From Podospora pseudocomata (lineage: Eukaryota; Ascomycota; Sordariomycetes; Sordariales; Podosporaceae): a stretch of DNA of 64,000 nt. This document shows positions 1 to 11,032 of this stretch, one piece after another. The position numbers and the translations under genes were made by a program. The stretch's first letter is position 1. Each line of letters starts with the position of its first letter. The notes under the pieces are model-generated. The model saw only the letters and a program-made list of their open reading frames with translations. It was not told the origin of the DNA and ran no database searches. Location: NCBI RefSeq assembly GCF_035222375.1, contig NW_026946366.1:1550001-1614000 (forward strand), read 5' to 3'.

Positions 1-3000
1 ACCTTCAACAGGGCACTTGTGAGGTTGTATGTCCTCACTTGATGGATCAGTGTTGCTGGGTTTCGAGGGTTTGGACTGGTTGGCGATGTCAGGCTGCGAA
101 GCTGCCGCTGCCGTACCTGGAATATTGTTCTCTCGAGCATAATCGAGATGGTGAGTCCAGATGTGTCGATCCAGGTCTTTTATTTCGGCTGTGCTCGCAG
201 CACAGCCTTCAACAGGACATTTGCAAGGTTTTTCGTGAATTCTGGTGTGCCTCCTAAACACTTGTCAGCGTGGTGATTCTTGGGGAGTAAACTGAACGAC
301 TCAATTACATACGCAAGATAATCTTCTCTTCCAAACCCCTTTCCACACGTGTGGCACTTGTAAGGTTGCTGGTTTTCAGCGGTTAATGAGTCTTTGTCTT
401 GATGCAGGATATGCTCTTCATTTGAGTGCCATTCCCTGGATTCAACTCCAGATAATGGAGAGCGCCATGCAAGTAATTTGCCCATTCCAGTGGCACCAAT
501 GAGACTTTCCTCGGCCATTTCCCCTGTCACTTCCTCACTTTTATCCAGCAATAGCTGAACAACTGCTTGATGGCCCAGTGCTGATGCAGCGCGGATCATG
601 TTGGCAAATCCATCACTTTTGAAATCGATGGTCGCTTCCCGGTGTAGTAACAGCTGTACTATTTCCTGGTGACCTCGAATGACCGCAGCTCGGAAAGCGC
701 CCCCATGTCTTATGCTCTTTGCATCGATATCTGCACCATGGTCTAGTAGCATTTGCACAATTTCTCGGTGACCGTAGTGCGAGGCAACCTCAAGGACGCT
801 ACCGATTGTGCCGTCAAACATCATGTCGTTGATGGCGGCGCCAGATGCCAGCAGCACCTTGACCGTTTCCTTGTGGCCCCCCTCAACAGCCGCGCGAAGG
901 GCTGTGTTGGGTGGCAAAGAGCTGAAGTATTGGGGATCGTGACCGTTGCGTAGCAGCAGACTTACCACTTCGTGGTGGCCTTTAGATGCAGCAGCTTGGA
1001 GGGCAGATCCATACGTGTAACTCGCACTGTTTGCTTTGGCACCGTGTTGCAACAGTAACTGCACAATCTCTTGGTCGCCTCTTGCTGATGCGACCCCCAG
1101 AATGTCAGAACCAGGCCTGTCCCAATCACCATCATCGGGATCTGCGCCGCGTGCCAGCAGCAGCCGAACAACTTCAAGGTGTCCTAGGCTTATGGCAGCA
1201 TGAAGTGGACTGCCAACGGACTTGTCTTCAAAACTGACATTTGCGCCCTTATTCAGCAATAGTTTAGTAAGATCCGTGTCACCGGCAACTACAGCCTTCA
1301 ACAGTAGGCTGTCTAGTCGCTGCGTTTCCTCTGCATCCGTGACAATGTCTGGTATTTTCTCTATTTCCAAATGGTCCACCTGGGTTGCTGTTGTTCGATT
1401 CCGGGTGTCGTCACCTTCAGGGCGATATTCCTCTGGCTGAAAGTTGGGGCTATTATAGTGAGCCACGTTGAAATGGCTGTTCCGAAATGTCGATGTCTGA
1501 AAACTGGGCTCGCCCCAGCTAAGATTTTCGACATACTCGGGAATCTGAGAATACTCGCTGAAACGCAGCGGAAGCGTTTGCGAGAAAGAGCTTTCAGGTG
1601 CTCCTGATGCATCAGGTGTAACTGCCTTAAGCCAGGCCTCGGCTGACTCGCGTCCTAGTTGAACTGGCTGAAATTGTAGACGGATATCCTCAAATTTGTG
1701 TGTGGCCGTATACTCCTCTGGACTTGGCGATCCCTGGACATTAGTGTCATCAGGCCATTGCAACGATGTTTCCGAGAAAACTTGCGAATTTTCGTCATTC
1801 CGTACGGCTTGGCTATCGCTATCCGCGGTTTCCCGTAAACCATCATGTTGGTTCTTATTAAAAGGATCCGCGGGTAGGCAATAATAGGCAAGGCGTTCTA
1901 AATGGCCTTTGATGTGCTCGTGCATGATTTTGTTGTCCTCGAAGCCAGTGGGACAAAGGGGACATGGCCGCAATGGTTTGGTGGATGTTCTGAATGCAGC
2001 GGCCATTAGCTCTGGTGAGAAGAGCTCTGGTTTTGCGTCAGGGTGAAATTGTTCAATATGAGAAATAAACTCCTCTTGCTTCTCAAACTCTGTTGGTGCC
2101 ACATGATTATCGCAATGCCATGATTTTGTATGAATGTTCTCATGGTCTATCCATTCTCGGTATGAGCCGTAGAGACGATGAGAATCTTGACACACTTCGT
2201 GGGTGCATTGGTACGGTTGGAGATCGTGGATAAGATGTGCCCTGCAGGACAATCAGCACTAGGTCAAGTGATACCAAGGTGACAACTTACTTCCAAGCCT
2301 TTTCCCCGAGATACCTTCCAGGACACAGTACATGACAATAGGGACAGGTGAAATAGTCGCTACTCAAGAGATCTTTAGGCGCAGGTGGCCACTGAAGCAC
2401 TAACTGGTTTTTGGTAGCCGGAATTACAGCGGTGGATGCGTGACTCTGGTATGAGAAGACAGACTCGTTGTCGTCAAATCTGAACTTGCTCTCGTCCAAC
2501 CTTGTAGCGGAAGTTGCCTCTGAATGTTCGTGTCTTGAAATAGCCGAGGGGGTAGCAAGATGAACAGTGGCATTTGGTGTATTTCCCGTCCGAAAAAGAG
2601 CTTCAGAGGTGGCTGGCTTATTTGAGCCAGTTGGTCTCACGGTCTGCGTTGGGTCCCGGCTTATCCTGGCAGTGTGTTCCTTCCAGTAGATGAACTGTTG
2701 TCTTCGTCGAACGTTGGCCATGCCAATCCTCCGTAGGAGGTGATTAGACGCCGTGGCGTATTTGTCCAAAATGTCATTGTGGATTGTAGAGTTTTGTGAC
2801 GGTTGAAAAGTTTGCACTAGGTATTGCTTATGTCGATGAACAAGAATCACGATTTCGACTTCGGCTCTTTCATTGATATACTGCTCCCTTTCATGTGCTG
2901 CGATGTGCCGAAAGAGCTCTTGTGTAGCTCTTTCAGGTCGGTTTCGAGGGCTTCTGATTCGCGCTGCCAGACCGTACAACGCGTTGATGGTCTCTGTAAT

Positions 3001-3417
3001 TCCATTTTGACGAAAGTCCAGTTCATGAGTAGATTCCTCGCTGCTAACAGAGCCAATGGCACTCTGATTCGACGACCTGCTACTGTCGTTATCGGATGAA
3101 CTCTCAGTCTCCAAATCCCGTGCTTGTTGTTCAAACGGAAGGCGGTCGCCTTTCAGAACAGCCAGGGTGTTCTCAAGGTGATCAAGCAAAGCACTGAGCA
3201 GACGTAGTAGCTGGGACTTGACCAGGACAGCATCGCGGACCCGATAGTCGAGGGAGCTATGGCCTTGATGATGAAGGCCTAAGCTATGCGCGCATAATCG
3301 AAACCTTTGTTCCTCTTTGGTAAAGTGCGTTTGAAGTGTGCCGCTGTGTAAATTCAACAAACTTTCAAAGACTTGGAAAACTCGCTTTCCTGCGCGATAG
3401 AGAGCCGGGCCATCCAT
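1..3417 (-). CDS. Ankyrin-repeat / C2H2 zinc-finger protein (3' end outside window)
   Basis: Three exons join in frame: 3417-2291, 2241-313 and 253 to beyond base 1. The introns (2290-2242, 312-254) have GTAAGT/CAG and GTATGT/TAG ends. About 1,103 residues are visible. The first ~340 are a helical, Ser-rich fungal N-terminal region. Next comes a Cys/His-rich segment (CPYC, QCTHEVC, WHC, CPLC) like the zinc-finger block of fungal signalling proteins. About seven ankyrin repeats follow (typical text GSPLHAAISLGHLEVVRLLL). After the second intron classical C2H2 fingers appear (YKCHTCGKGF..RHTRIH, then CPVEGC), with another finger starting at the edge. Without the second intron the ORF would stop early at 180, in the middle of a finger. 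Ankyrin repeats suggest protein recognition; target and role are unknown. The start ATG at 3417 opens a head-to-head pair with the DUF7580 gene. The family is common among fungal NLR-like recognition genes, but no NACHT or NB-ARC domain is seen here. Confidence 0.85.
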
Positions 3418-3675
3418 GACTGACGCCCTGATCGAGGCTGGGGTGCTTGCTGTGCTATGTTTGAGGTAATTTGAAAGTGGGGTCTGACGTTTTCGCGAGC
3501 TGGGTTGAGGTGACTGAGGTGGTCATGCATTCAGCTGAAAGGTAAAGGCTTTGATTGGTGCTTGGGGTTGCTGGCAGCCACACGGCAATCTCTCCTTCCA
3601 CCCCCGCTTCCTAAGTTGCTCAAGCAAGCGCTGTTCAACGGAAGGCCTCTAAAAGCAGTGCGCAAGCAATCAACT
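3418..3675. promoter_or_regulatory. Shared divergent promoter region
   Basis: These 258 bp separate the start codons of the ankyrin/C2H2 gene (minus) and the DUF7580 gene (plus). The spacing is short enough for a shared promoter. No clear TATA box was seen. Confidence 0.4.
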
Positions 3676-5499
3676 ATGTCAGGCTTCGAAGTTGCTGGAG
3701 TGGTACTTGGCGCAATACCGCTGGTCATCGCTTCTTTGGAGCATTACCAAGTTGGCAAGGGCGCTGTCGCCTCCTTCGTCAAGTACGGTGGTTTGCTTGA
3801 AAACCTGATCCTCCGCCTAACGATACACCAACATCTCTATCATACAGACATTCTGTTTCTTCTTCAAGCGGCTGGCGTAGTAGAGCTGAACCTGCGAGAC
3901 GAAGACACAGTTGCAGAGTGCTTTCGACTGCTGAGGGATCCCGAAGTCAACGAAGAGATTGAAGACTGGCTAGGTCCGTTGAGTGATCCATTCAAGCAGC
4001 TTGTTGGGCAATATGAGTCTTCGCTGAAGGCGATAGTGGGACATATCAAGCATATTCAGCGACTCCCTGATGTGAGTTCAACTGGTACTCTCTATGCAAT
4101 GTCTGATGCTGATGATTTGCGAACCAGACCCAGAAGGATGACCTTGGCTCGCTCCTTCAAGCGAACCCCCCAGATAAAAAGATCACTTTCACGGAAAGAG
4201 TCTCGTTCACAATCAAGCGGGGAAAATTGAAAGCACTCTATGAAGAGCTCGATCAAAGCAGGCTCTCCTTGGGGACTATTATTGAGAAACGCAAAGGCCT
4301 GCAGGAGTTCTCTTCATATGAGCCGTCTCCACACGCCGGCCGCATTGTGCTGAGGCTTACCCAGATCCGCAATCCGGCATGTTCGCTCTCATACGCCCTT
4401 CATAAGAGCTGCTGTTGCAGATGTGTTGGGAGCCACAGGATACTTTTCCGACTTGAAAGTCGAATACCGATTGATCGGCAACACAAAAGAACCAGTCGAC
4501 TCCTGAAAAATTCCACTACATTCAATCTAGTATTATCCATCGAACCCACCATTTCATCGCGGGCGCTTGTCCATGTATTGTCTCCAGATACAGAGCTGGC
4601 AGCAGATGAGTATGATTAAAAAACACTGAAAAGTCCATGCTATGTATGGCTAACTGATGGATAGTCATCCAACCGACAGCCGAAGCGTGTCCCCAAGATT
4701 ACCAACAGTCAGATTTGCAATTGCGGAGATCCCAACCCGACCACATTTACAACCCTCCAGGCCAAACACCTTGGACCTCTGCAAAGCTGTGCGTGATACA
4801 CATCATAGAAGCCGTATGATTCGACTCCAGCTTACGGCTGATGTTCTGAACATGGATGACGAGGAGGGAGCCGATGAAATAACCACGGCTCTATCGCCTT
4901 CACCTGCGGAAACCCTGAAGAGGGTACTCGAGCAAGGGCATCTGAACGAAGACATACAACTGACGTATAAACAACGAACAATATTGGCACTCGACATCGC
5001 AGCTTCGATTCTCCAGCTTCAACGGACCAACTGGCTCGTCACGCCGTGGGACTGCACCAAAATCAAGCTTCTTGCTGTGGAAAACGCTAATTCTACCACG
5101 GGAATGAGTGGCAAGATGTTTGGACCTTTTGTTGAGCACGAAGTTACCAGATCTGGCCCCCGGACACGAAGTATCAGCAACACGCCAGAACCGAAGGATG
5201 TTCTCCTCGAGCTCGCCATTCTCCTGCTCGAGATATGGACCCATCGAACACTGGAGATGTGGGCTGAAAAGGCCGACCAAGCAATCATGACCGACACGCC
5301 AGATCGCCGGCTGATCGCTCTGATTCGGTGGTTAGATGCCACTTCACAACAGCTACCGTCGCAGTACGAAACCGCGGCTAGGCAATGCGTGGCCATGTGT
5401 GTGGAGCAAAGATGGGCATGGGATGACATTGAGTTTCAAAAGCGCTTTGGGGAGAATGTGGTCAAGCCGCTGCTTGATATATGTAAGGTGTGGGACTGA
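3676..5499 (+). CDS. DUF7580-type fungal protein, possible cell-death/incompatibility role
   Basis: Exons 3676-4071, 4128-4609 and 4665-5499 join in frame (introns GTGAGT..CCAG and GTATGA..CTAAC..ATAG) to give 570 residues. The start MSGFEVAGVVLGAIPLVIASLEHY-type N-terminus is a hallmark of the DUF7580 family, whose first helix is hydrophobic. The middle has the family pattern CCCRCVGSH followed by RLESRIP. The C-terminal third (TWxAxDIAASILQLQ-like, then WLVTPWDCTKI, ELAILLLEIW) resembles the pseudokinase-like end of these proteins. Known family members are fungal only, and many occur next to NLR or ankyrin genes; a role in heterokaryon incompatibility or prion-like signalling is inferred, not shown. 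No frame breaks were seen. An upstream in-frame TTG extension (from 3562) has no ATG and was not used. Confidence 0.85.
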
Positions 5500-6442
5500 A
5501 TAAGTGAGAATAGCCATGGGCATATCAGTTATAGATGCAACAAAGGTTCTTGGTGTCACCCTAATTAGGTACTTACATGTGTGAACCTCATCATTCTCAT
5601 CAAGGAAGGATGTCTTTCCATTGTCTATTTCCCCTGTTTGTATAGTACCTAGCTGGAAGTCTTGAGGAGATGCTATGGTCCAGCATGCCCTTTCCTCGAC
5701 CTACATAATGGCTAGATCAGAACCATTCTATCACATACGAACATACCTGGCAGAAGAATGATTGAACCTGCTTCCGCATAAGTGGGGCTACAAGTAGGGC
5801 TGTGTGGCCTAAGTACCTTATATCGAAATGAACTCTGGCTTCTACCGGGAGAGGGTGGGGCGAAAGGTGGGTCCTACAATCACTGGCTACAAACGGCGCG
5901 TCATGGTTGTGGTAATCTTTGGTGTGGCTGAATAAAGGCGTAACGAAAATATGGTCGTCTGAGTGTGCTCAACTGGCTAGGTAGAACACAAGGAGATGGC
6001 GTAAACCCCTATCGCTCAACAACTGATGATTCCGATGGTGTGAATCACCGCCGACCTGGCCAGCAGGAAAGATAAATATCTCTCCCAACGCACATGCAAC
6101 TGTGTAGACAACAACCATCATCTACCCATCAATTGCAGCCGCCATGTCCTTGTACTTTTATCTCTTATTGCCTGTTTGGCCCTGTTTGTTGTCCCCAGGA
6201 TTCACCACCTGGGAGTCATTACTCAGAGTCATCCAGTCAGACACCACGTGTACATCAGCCCGGCCTTGGCCCACCAGTTCAGTTCAGTTCAGACTCATCG
6301 CTATCGGATTTTATCCACTGCTCCATGTGCCCACTGACCGTGACCACTTCGTCACACATTTCCCGGTGTGGCCCTTGTCTCCTACATTCGTTATCCGGAC
6401 CCGCACGAGGAGGTACGCTTTTCTGATGGGGTAGACCTTTAA
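5500..6442. other. Intergenic, no gene recognised
   Basis: AT-mixed sequence with short ORFs only. An ORF at 6144-6434 begins with a fair ATG context but its translation is low-complexity and unlike any family. It may be a leader for the decayed gene that follows. Confidence 0.5.
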
Positions 6443-7203
6443 CCTTGTGGCCCCTCGAGCCAAGAAAACGTTGGCGTGGGGGGGGGCAAGCTTGGAGAGG
6501 ATGTCAAGCCGGGTAACTATCCTCCTGGCCTGTTTTCGGCTCAGGAGCTAGACTTGTTGCGTCAAAAGACGAGCGACATACCGTACGACTGGGATGTTGA
6601 CTGGGACGATGTGGCGTTTCCGAATGTGCCCTTCACGCTTCACCACTTCACTTTTCCCAGTATTTCCACCCAAGAAGAAGACGTTTCTCTGTTCGGCAAG
6701 TCGCTGGCTTTGGCTGGCCGCTTTCACGACTTGGACATCTCCAAGGATCCCGCTTACGATTACATACGTTCAGAGATGCTGGTCAAACAGGAGACCTACT
6801 TTCCCCAAGACCAGCAGTGGATTCTTCGAAACTTGACGACAAAACAGTTCGTCCGCTCGGAAGCCATTGCCCTGAAGCCAGAATGCATCCACGGACCCGA
6901 CATCAGTGTCTTGGGTTTCGGTGAGGTCGTCATGTCGCGTATATGCTGGTCGACATCCTCATTCACTAGTATGAGCGATACGGTCGATATCTCGAGGGGT
7001 ACATGGGCAGGGCATCGCCTCGACATCACAACGCTCGTGAGACACCGAGACGAGACCAAAGAAGTGGGATGAGCGATGTGAGCGACGAAGTGGCACGAGA
7101 GATTGCGGTTATCTGGGAGAGCGAATACGGAGCCGACTGGCGTGAGACCGTCTGTAACGAGTGGTATCGAAAGTACAGAGGATTTCCTGGCCGGGTGCAT
7201 TAG
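6443..7203 (+). pseudogene. Decayed fungal hypothetical gene (F-box-associated-like)
   Basis: A reading frame open from 6443 to 7072 encodes a protein-like text (NYPPGLFSAQELDLLRQ, WILRNLTTKQFVRSEAIALK, GFGEVVMSRICWSTSS, GTWAGHRLDITTL). It matches my memory of a large family of fungal hypothetical proteins, often annotated near F-box proteins. No ATG lies at its head. The frame starts just after a G run (6478-6487). Near 7060 the natural continuation (SDEVAREIAVIWESEYGADWRE) shifts to another frame and ends at 7203, and no intron signals explain the switch. Either the gene is decayed or single-base errors are present at both places. Function is unknown. Confidence 0.5.
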
Positions 7204-8313
7204 TATGGGCGCACGCCGTCGCTGAGAGCGAGTACACTAAGGGCTAGACTAGTACTTACATGTTCTTGCCTTCTTTTTCTTGTTTTTTTTCTTCAAGTCT
7301 TGGCAACCCCCCCCCCCCCCAAACAAAGACAGTTTGTTTACTTTTAAACCTACACTACTATTTTTTTCATTTCCATAGCAATCAGGCCCGTATTCTCCAG
7401 TACGATCACTACGAGGCACTTCCACTGAATATAAAGCCAACTGGGCACCCAGAGACTGAACAATAGGCCTCTGAGATTTCTTCGGATCATGAACTTCTTC
7501 GGATCATGAACTTGAAGTTCCAGAGGTTTCCAGACCGCCACAAGTAGGTATTGATGATTTTGCCGAATCAGGATTTTACAACAGTTCCCAGTTCATGTCT
7601 AATTAACTCCCGGTCAGCAACCTCCTCCGATAACCCGCTGCCAAAAATCCGGCACGGCATCTTCTTCACACATTGATGTCTCGGACACGGTTCGGACCAA
7701 AGCTAGCACACCAGAACAAACCGGTCATTGGACCTTTGCCGACCGGACCGAAACAAAAGTCACTCTCGATCCGGTTTCTGCATCGTGACTGGCGACCAAA
7801 AGGGGAAATGGAATGGCATACAGGTTGTCGGATGAGGTTGCTGCCGAAAGGAGGTTCTGAAGATTCCCGACACCGTGGGATGAATATTTGCATTGCATGG
7901 ACAATGCAATGTGTGTCGTCGATCCGGGGCATTGGGAAATTTGAACTTTGCCATTGTAGATAGATGTTTCCAACTGTTTTGTCCTGGGCAGGCTAACTAA
8001 CTTCCTGAGAAACCCCGGAGATGATCAAGGGAAGAAATAACTCAACTCCGTCGAGTTGATCACCGAGACAAGACGACATGCCCTCACACCGGTGCTCTTC
8101 ATCCTCGTCGGATGATGGAATCACGACGGATGGCAAAGGCCATGAAAAGAGACGTAGAAGAAGATAGATACGTCCTGTGGCCCTCTCTGATATCCTGTCT
8201 TTCCGAATCAGCCAGACAAAAGCGCCAGTCTCATAAGCACACTCCAGTCTCCCCTTGGGACTTTCAAAGAACCACCGTCCTCTCCAGTTCAAACTCGCTG
8301 AACAATCGCAACC
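7204..8313. other. Intergenic with C tract and short direct repeat
   Basis: No gene is recognised. A run of 14 C lies at 7307-7320. A 17-bp unit is repeated twice head to tail at 7478-7511 (unit ttcttcggatcatgaac). The last part is the promoter and 5' leader of the secreted protein gene that follows. Confidence 0.5.
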
Positions 8314-9229
8314 ATGAAGGTACGTTTGCAGCTCACTGTATATCACTTTCAGTCTATACCAGAAACTAACCCTATCTGTTAGCTCACCTTTCTGACCACC
8401 GTCTCCCTCCTCGCGGCGGTCGGGCTCGCTGCTCCCGTGGCACCTGTCTCTCGCCGCTCCCCAGCTGAGTTGGTGCCCAAGTGAGTCAATCGAGACAAAC
8501 TTTCCTGCTCGTTGCTCGGCCGCATGCTCGCTGCCCGAGGCTTTGAGGTGCCGAAGATGGTGACTGGACATGGGGATGATGAGTAGCATGAGGATGACGA
8601 GGGCAGGGATGGAAACGATGGTGGTGGAGGCGATGGTGATGGAGATGGAGGAAATAGTGGTGGTGACGGCGACAACGACAGTGAGAACGGGGATGACGGC
8701 GATAACAATGGCGGTGACGGCGGTGAAGATGGCGACAATGGCGACAATGACGGCGACAATGATGGTGGTGACGATGGCGGCGATGGCGATGGCGATAATT
8801 CTGGATGCTCTGGTGGAACTGTGGTCGTCTGTGTCGATGCTGAGGTTACGGAAACCGTTGGTTGTCGATGTCTCGGAAACACAAGGCACCGGCGAGGGTG
8901 ATGGTGATGGAGAGGCAACAACAGAAACCCCATGCACAGACGACACCGGCGCCATAATGGCATGTGTTCAAGTTGACATTCCCGGCGTTGTCACGGCTGA
9001 TGTCAACGCCGTAGTCCTTCCCTCGGGAACCACAGAAGGGTATGAGGCGGCGGCAGGAGAAGCCGAGTTGTGCGAAGTCGACGGCCTGATAGTTGTGTGC
9101 GCTGAAGTTGACCTTCTCGGTATTGATGTTGATGCCACTGTCGTTGTCCTTCCTTCGGAAACCACAGAAAGAGATGTTGGGGCTATTGACGCTCTTGGCC
9201 TTGCCATTGTCGATGTAAGCGTTGTCTGA
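8314..9229 (+). CDS. Secreted Asp/Gly/Asn-rich repeat protein
   Basis: Exon 1 is only ATG-AAG (8314-8319). Intron 8320-8382 (GTACGT..CTAAC..TAG) leads to exon 2 (8383-8480), which completes a signal peptide (MKLTFLTTVSLLAAVGLA, then APVAPVSRR). A second intron, 8481-8606 (GTGAGT..CAG), fits phase and enters ~70 residues of almost pure D/G/N/E (GDGDGGNSGGDGDND-like). A Cys-Val segment follows (GCSGGTVVVCVDAEVTETV). Past ~8850 the frame that continues to 9229 is shifted by one. It encodes two ~55-residue units of shared pattern: Cys, GxIxxC, VD, and VVLPSGTTE / VVLPSETTE. The switch may be a missed intron or an indel; the unshifted frame stops at 8901. The acidic repeat could bind cations or act as a spacer; function is unknown. 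A long minus-strand ORF over the same DNA is an artefact of the codon repeat. Confidence 0.55.
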
Positions 9230-9956
9230 ATGAAGTGTGGGTGGGGGTACATTGTGGGAAACGCCAATAAGCCGTCGGAATCGGTCTTGTGCCTTTCTTA
9301 CCGGCTGTTCTTGTTGATGAAAGGATTCTGGGTGAAAAGCAATGCATTTGTTTTGCTAAAGGATGGTTTGTTGCTTGCCGGCTTTCTGTAGTCTTGTTTT
9401 CGGGGGGTCGGACCTAAGTTGAATCCCACGCCATGTAGTTATTTCGTCGCATGGGCTTGTAAGTAGTTTTAATGATACAATTCGAGTCGATTATAAACGA
9501 TAGAGTTGATTTTTGGGCGGTATAATCTGTTGGAGTTGTGTTGCAATTTGTCAACTGTTAGAGGCCCTCCCTTTGTTTGTCAAGCCATGGGCTCGAGGCA
9601 CATGGCTTCATTTCTTGATTTTTGCCAGCCTACATGTAATATCACGCCAGCGAGTATGATTAGCACAGATTTAAATGCACAGTTTCTAGTTCATTTTCTA
9701 ATGCTCATCTCATCGGTTCGGAAGTTTTATCTAGTAAGACCTCTGCCACTTGTCTGACAGCTCTTGGCAGCTGTCATCAGCCAACTGCCTAAACACCCCT
9801 CAACACCACATGGCCCCTCCCTGCCATCACCACCGGAGATCACAGGTCAACGATACACGCGGAAAGGTTCACAAACATACCTGGTCACTCTCCTGGTTTC
9901 ATTACATCGCTTCTCATCTCACTCAGCTTCCTCCCAGCAATCTAATTGCCTTCAAA
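9230..9956. other. Intergenic, no gene recognised
   Basis: 3' flank of the secreted protein gene and promoter/5' leader of the GH18 gene. Short ORFs here have no protein-like composition. Confidence 0.5.
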
Positions 9957-11032
9957 ATGGCACCGATACCCCCACCACACCTCCCTCGTGTCATCACTTA
10001 CTATCAAACTCACCACACGCCATCCGGCGACCCCATTTCTGTCCTCCCTTTGCTTCAACACTCCCCAGTCCATCTCACTCACCTCATCCTCGCCGCGATT
10101 CACATCAACGAGGACCCCAACGCCCTCACCCTAAACGACCACCCCCCCCCCACCCCCGCTTCCAAACCCTATGGGCCGAACTCCGCATCCTCCAAGCCTC
10201 CGGCATCAAAGTCCTAGGCATGCTAGGCGGAGCAGCCAAAGGCTCCTTCACCCGCCTCGACTACCCCTCCTCCCACCCCGACTTCGAAAAATACTACGCC
10301 CCTCTAGCCGCCCTCATCAAGGAGCAATCCCTCGACGGCCTAGACCTAGACGTAGAAGAGGAAATGACCCTAGGCGGTATCATCCACCTCATCGATCGTC
10401 TCCGCTCCGACTTCGGCCCAGACTTTATCATCACTCTCGCCCCCGTGGCAGCAGCATTGCTAAACCATCAACACAACCTCAGCGGGTTCGACTACGAAGC
10501 GTTGGAGGTCATGAGGGGCAGGGAGATAAGCTGGTACAACACGCAGTTCTACTGCGGGTGGGGTGACTGCTCCAACCCGGTCATGTACGAGATGCTGCTC
10601 GTCAAGGGGTGGGACCCGGAGAAGATTGTGGTCGGGCTGGTGACCAACCCGGAAAACGGAGGTGGGTTCGTCCCCTTTGAGGTGTTGGGAAACGTGATAC
10701 CTCTGCTGGCGGGGCGGCACCCGAGGTTTGGTGGGGTCATGGGGTGGGAGTACTTCAACAGTTTGCCGGGCGGCAGGGAGAGGCCTTGGGAGTGGGCGGA
10801 GCTGATGGGGGGTTACCTGAGGGGTAGGAGGAGCGTGGACGATCAGGGCCTGAAGCAGGCCGAGGAGGATGTCAAGCGACTGAGAGAGAAGGCGGAACAG
10901 GAGCGGAAACGAGGAGCGGCGGCGGATTCGGATGGTGAGGACGGGAACGAGGTTCAGGTTCCGGTGCCGAAAGATTTCGAGTATCACTCGGATGGGCTAC
11001 TGGAGGACGAGGATTCATCACAGCTACCATGA
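9957..11032 (+). CDS. GH18 endo-beta-N-acetylglucosaminidase-like protein, frame interrupted in a C tract
   Basis: Translation from ATG 9957 gives PRVITYYQTHH..LILAAIHIN, the first beta strands of a GH18 barrel. The frame is lost within the C run at 10142-10151. The continuation in another frame (HPRFQTLWAELRIL, KVLGMLGGAAKGSF) carries the catalytic signature DGLDLDVEE (DxxDxDxE, the last E as acid) and the later strands WYNTQFYCGWG and GVMGWEYFNS. A charged Lys/Glu-rich tail ends at 11032. The family cleaves N-glycan or chitin GlcNAc-GlcNAc bonds. With no signal peptide this looks like an intracellular ENGase of the type acting on free N-glycans. Because the only defect lies in a homopolymer and both sides are well conserved, an assembly or read error is more likely than true loss. 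Confidence 0.8.

Noticed and set aside
180-252. Stop at 180 as the true end of the ankyrin/C2H2 gene
   Set aside because: It would end inside a zinc finger; an intron at 254-312 restores RHTRIH and keeps the frame open to the window edge.
6144-6434. ORF with a good ATG context upstream of the decayed gene
   Set aside because: Translation is low-complexity and unrelated to the downstream protein; no splice join makes sense.
8379-8963. Long minus-strand ORFs opposite the Asp/Gly/Asn tract
   Set aside because: They are Pro/Ser or Val/Ile/Thr monotony produced by reading the GAY-GGY codon repeat backwards; the plus strand has a signal peptide and splice signals.
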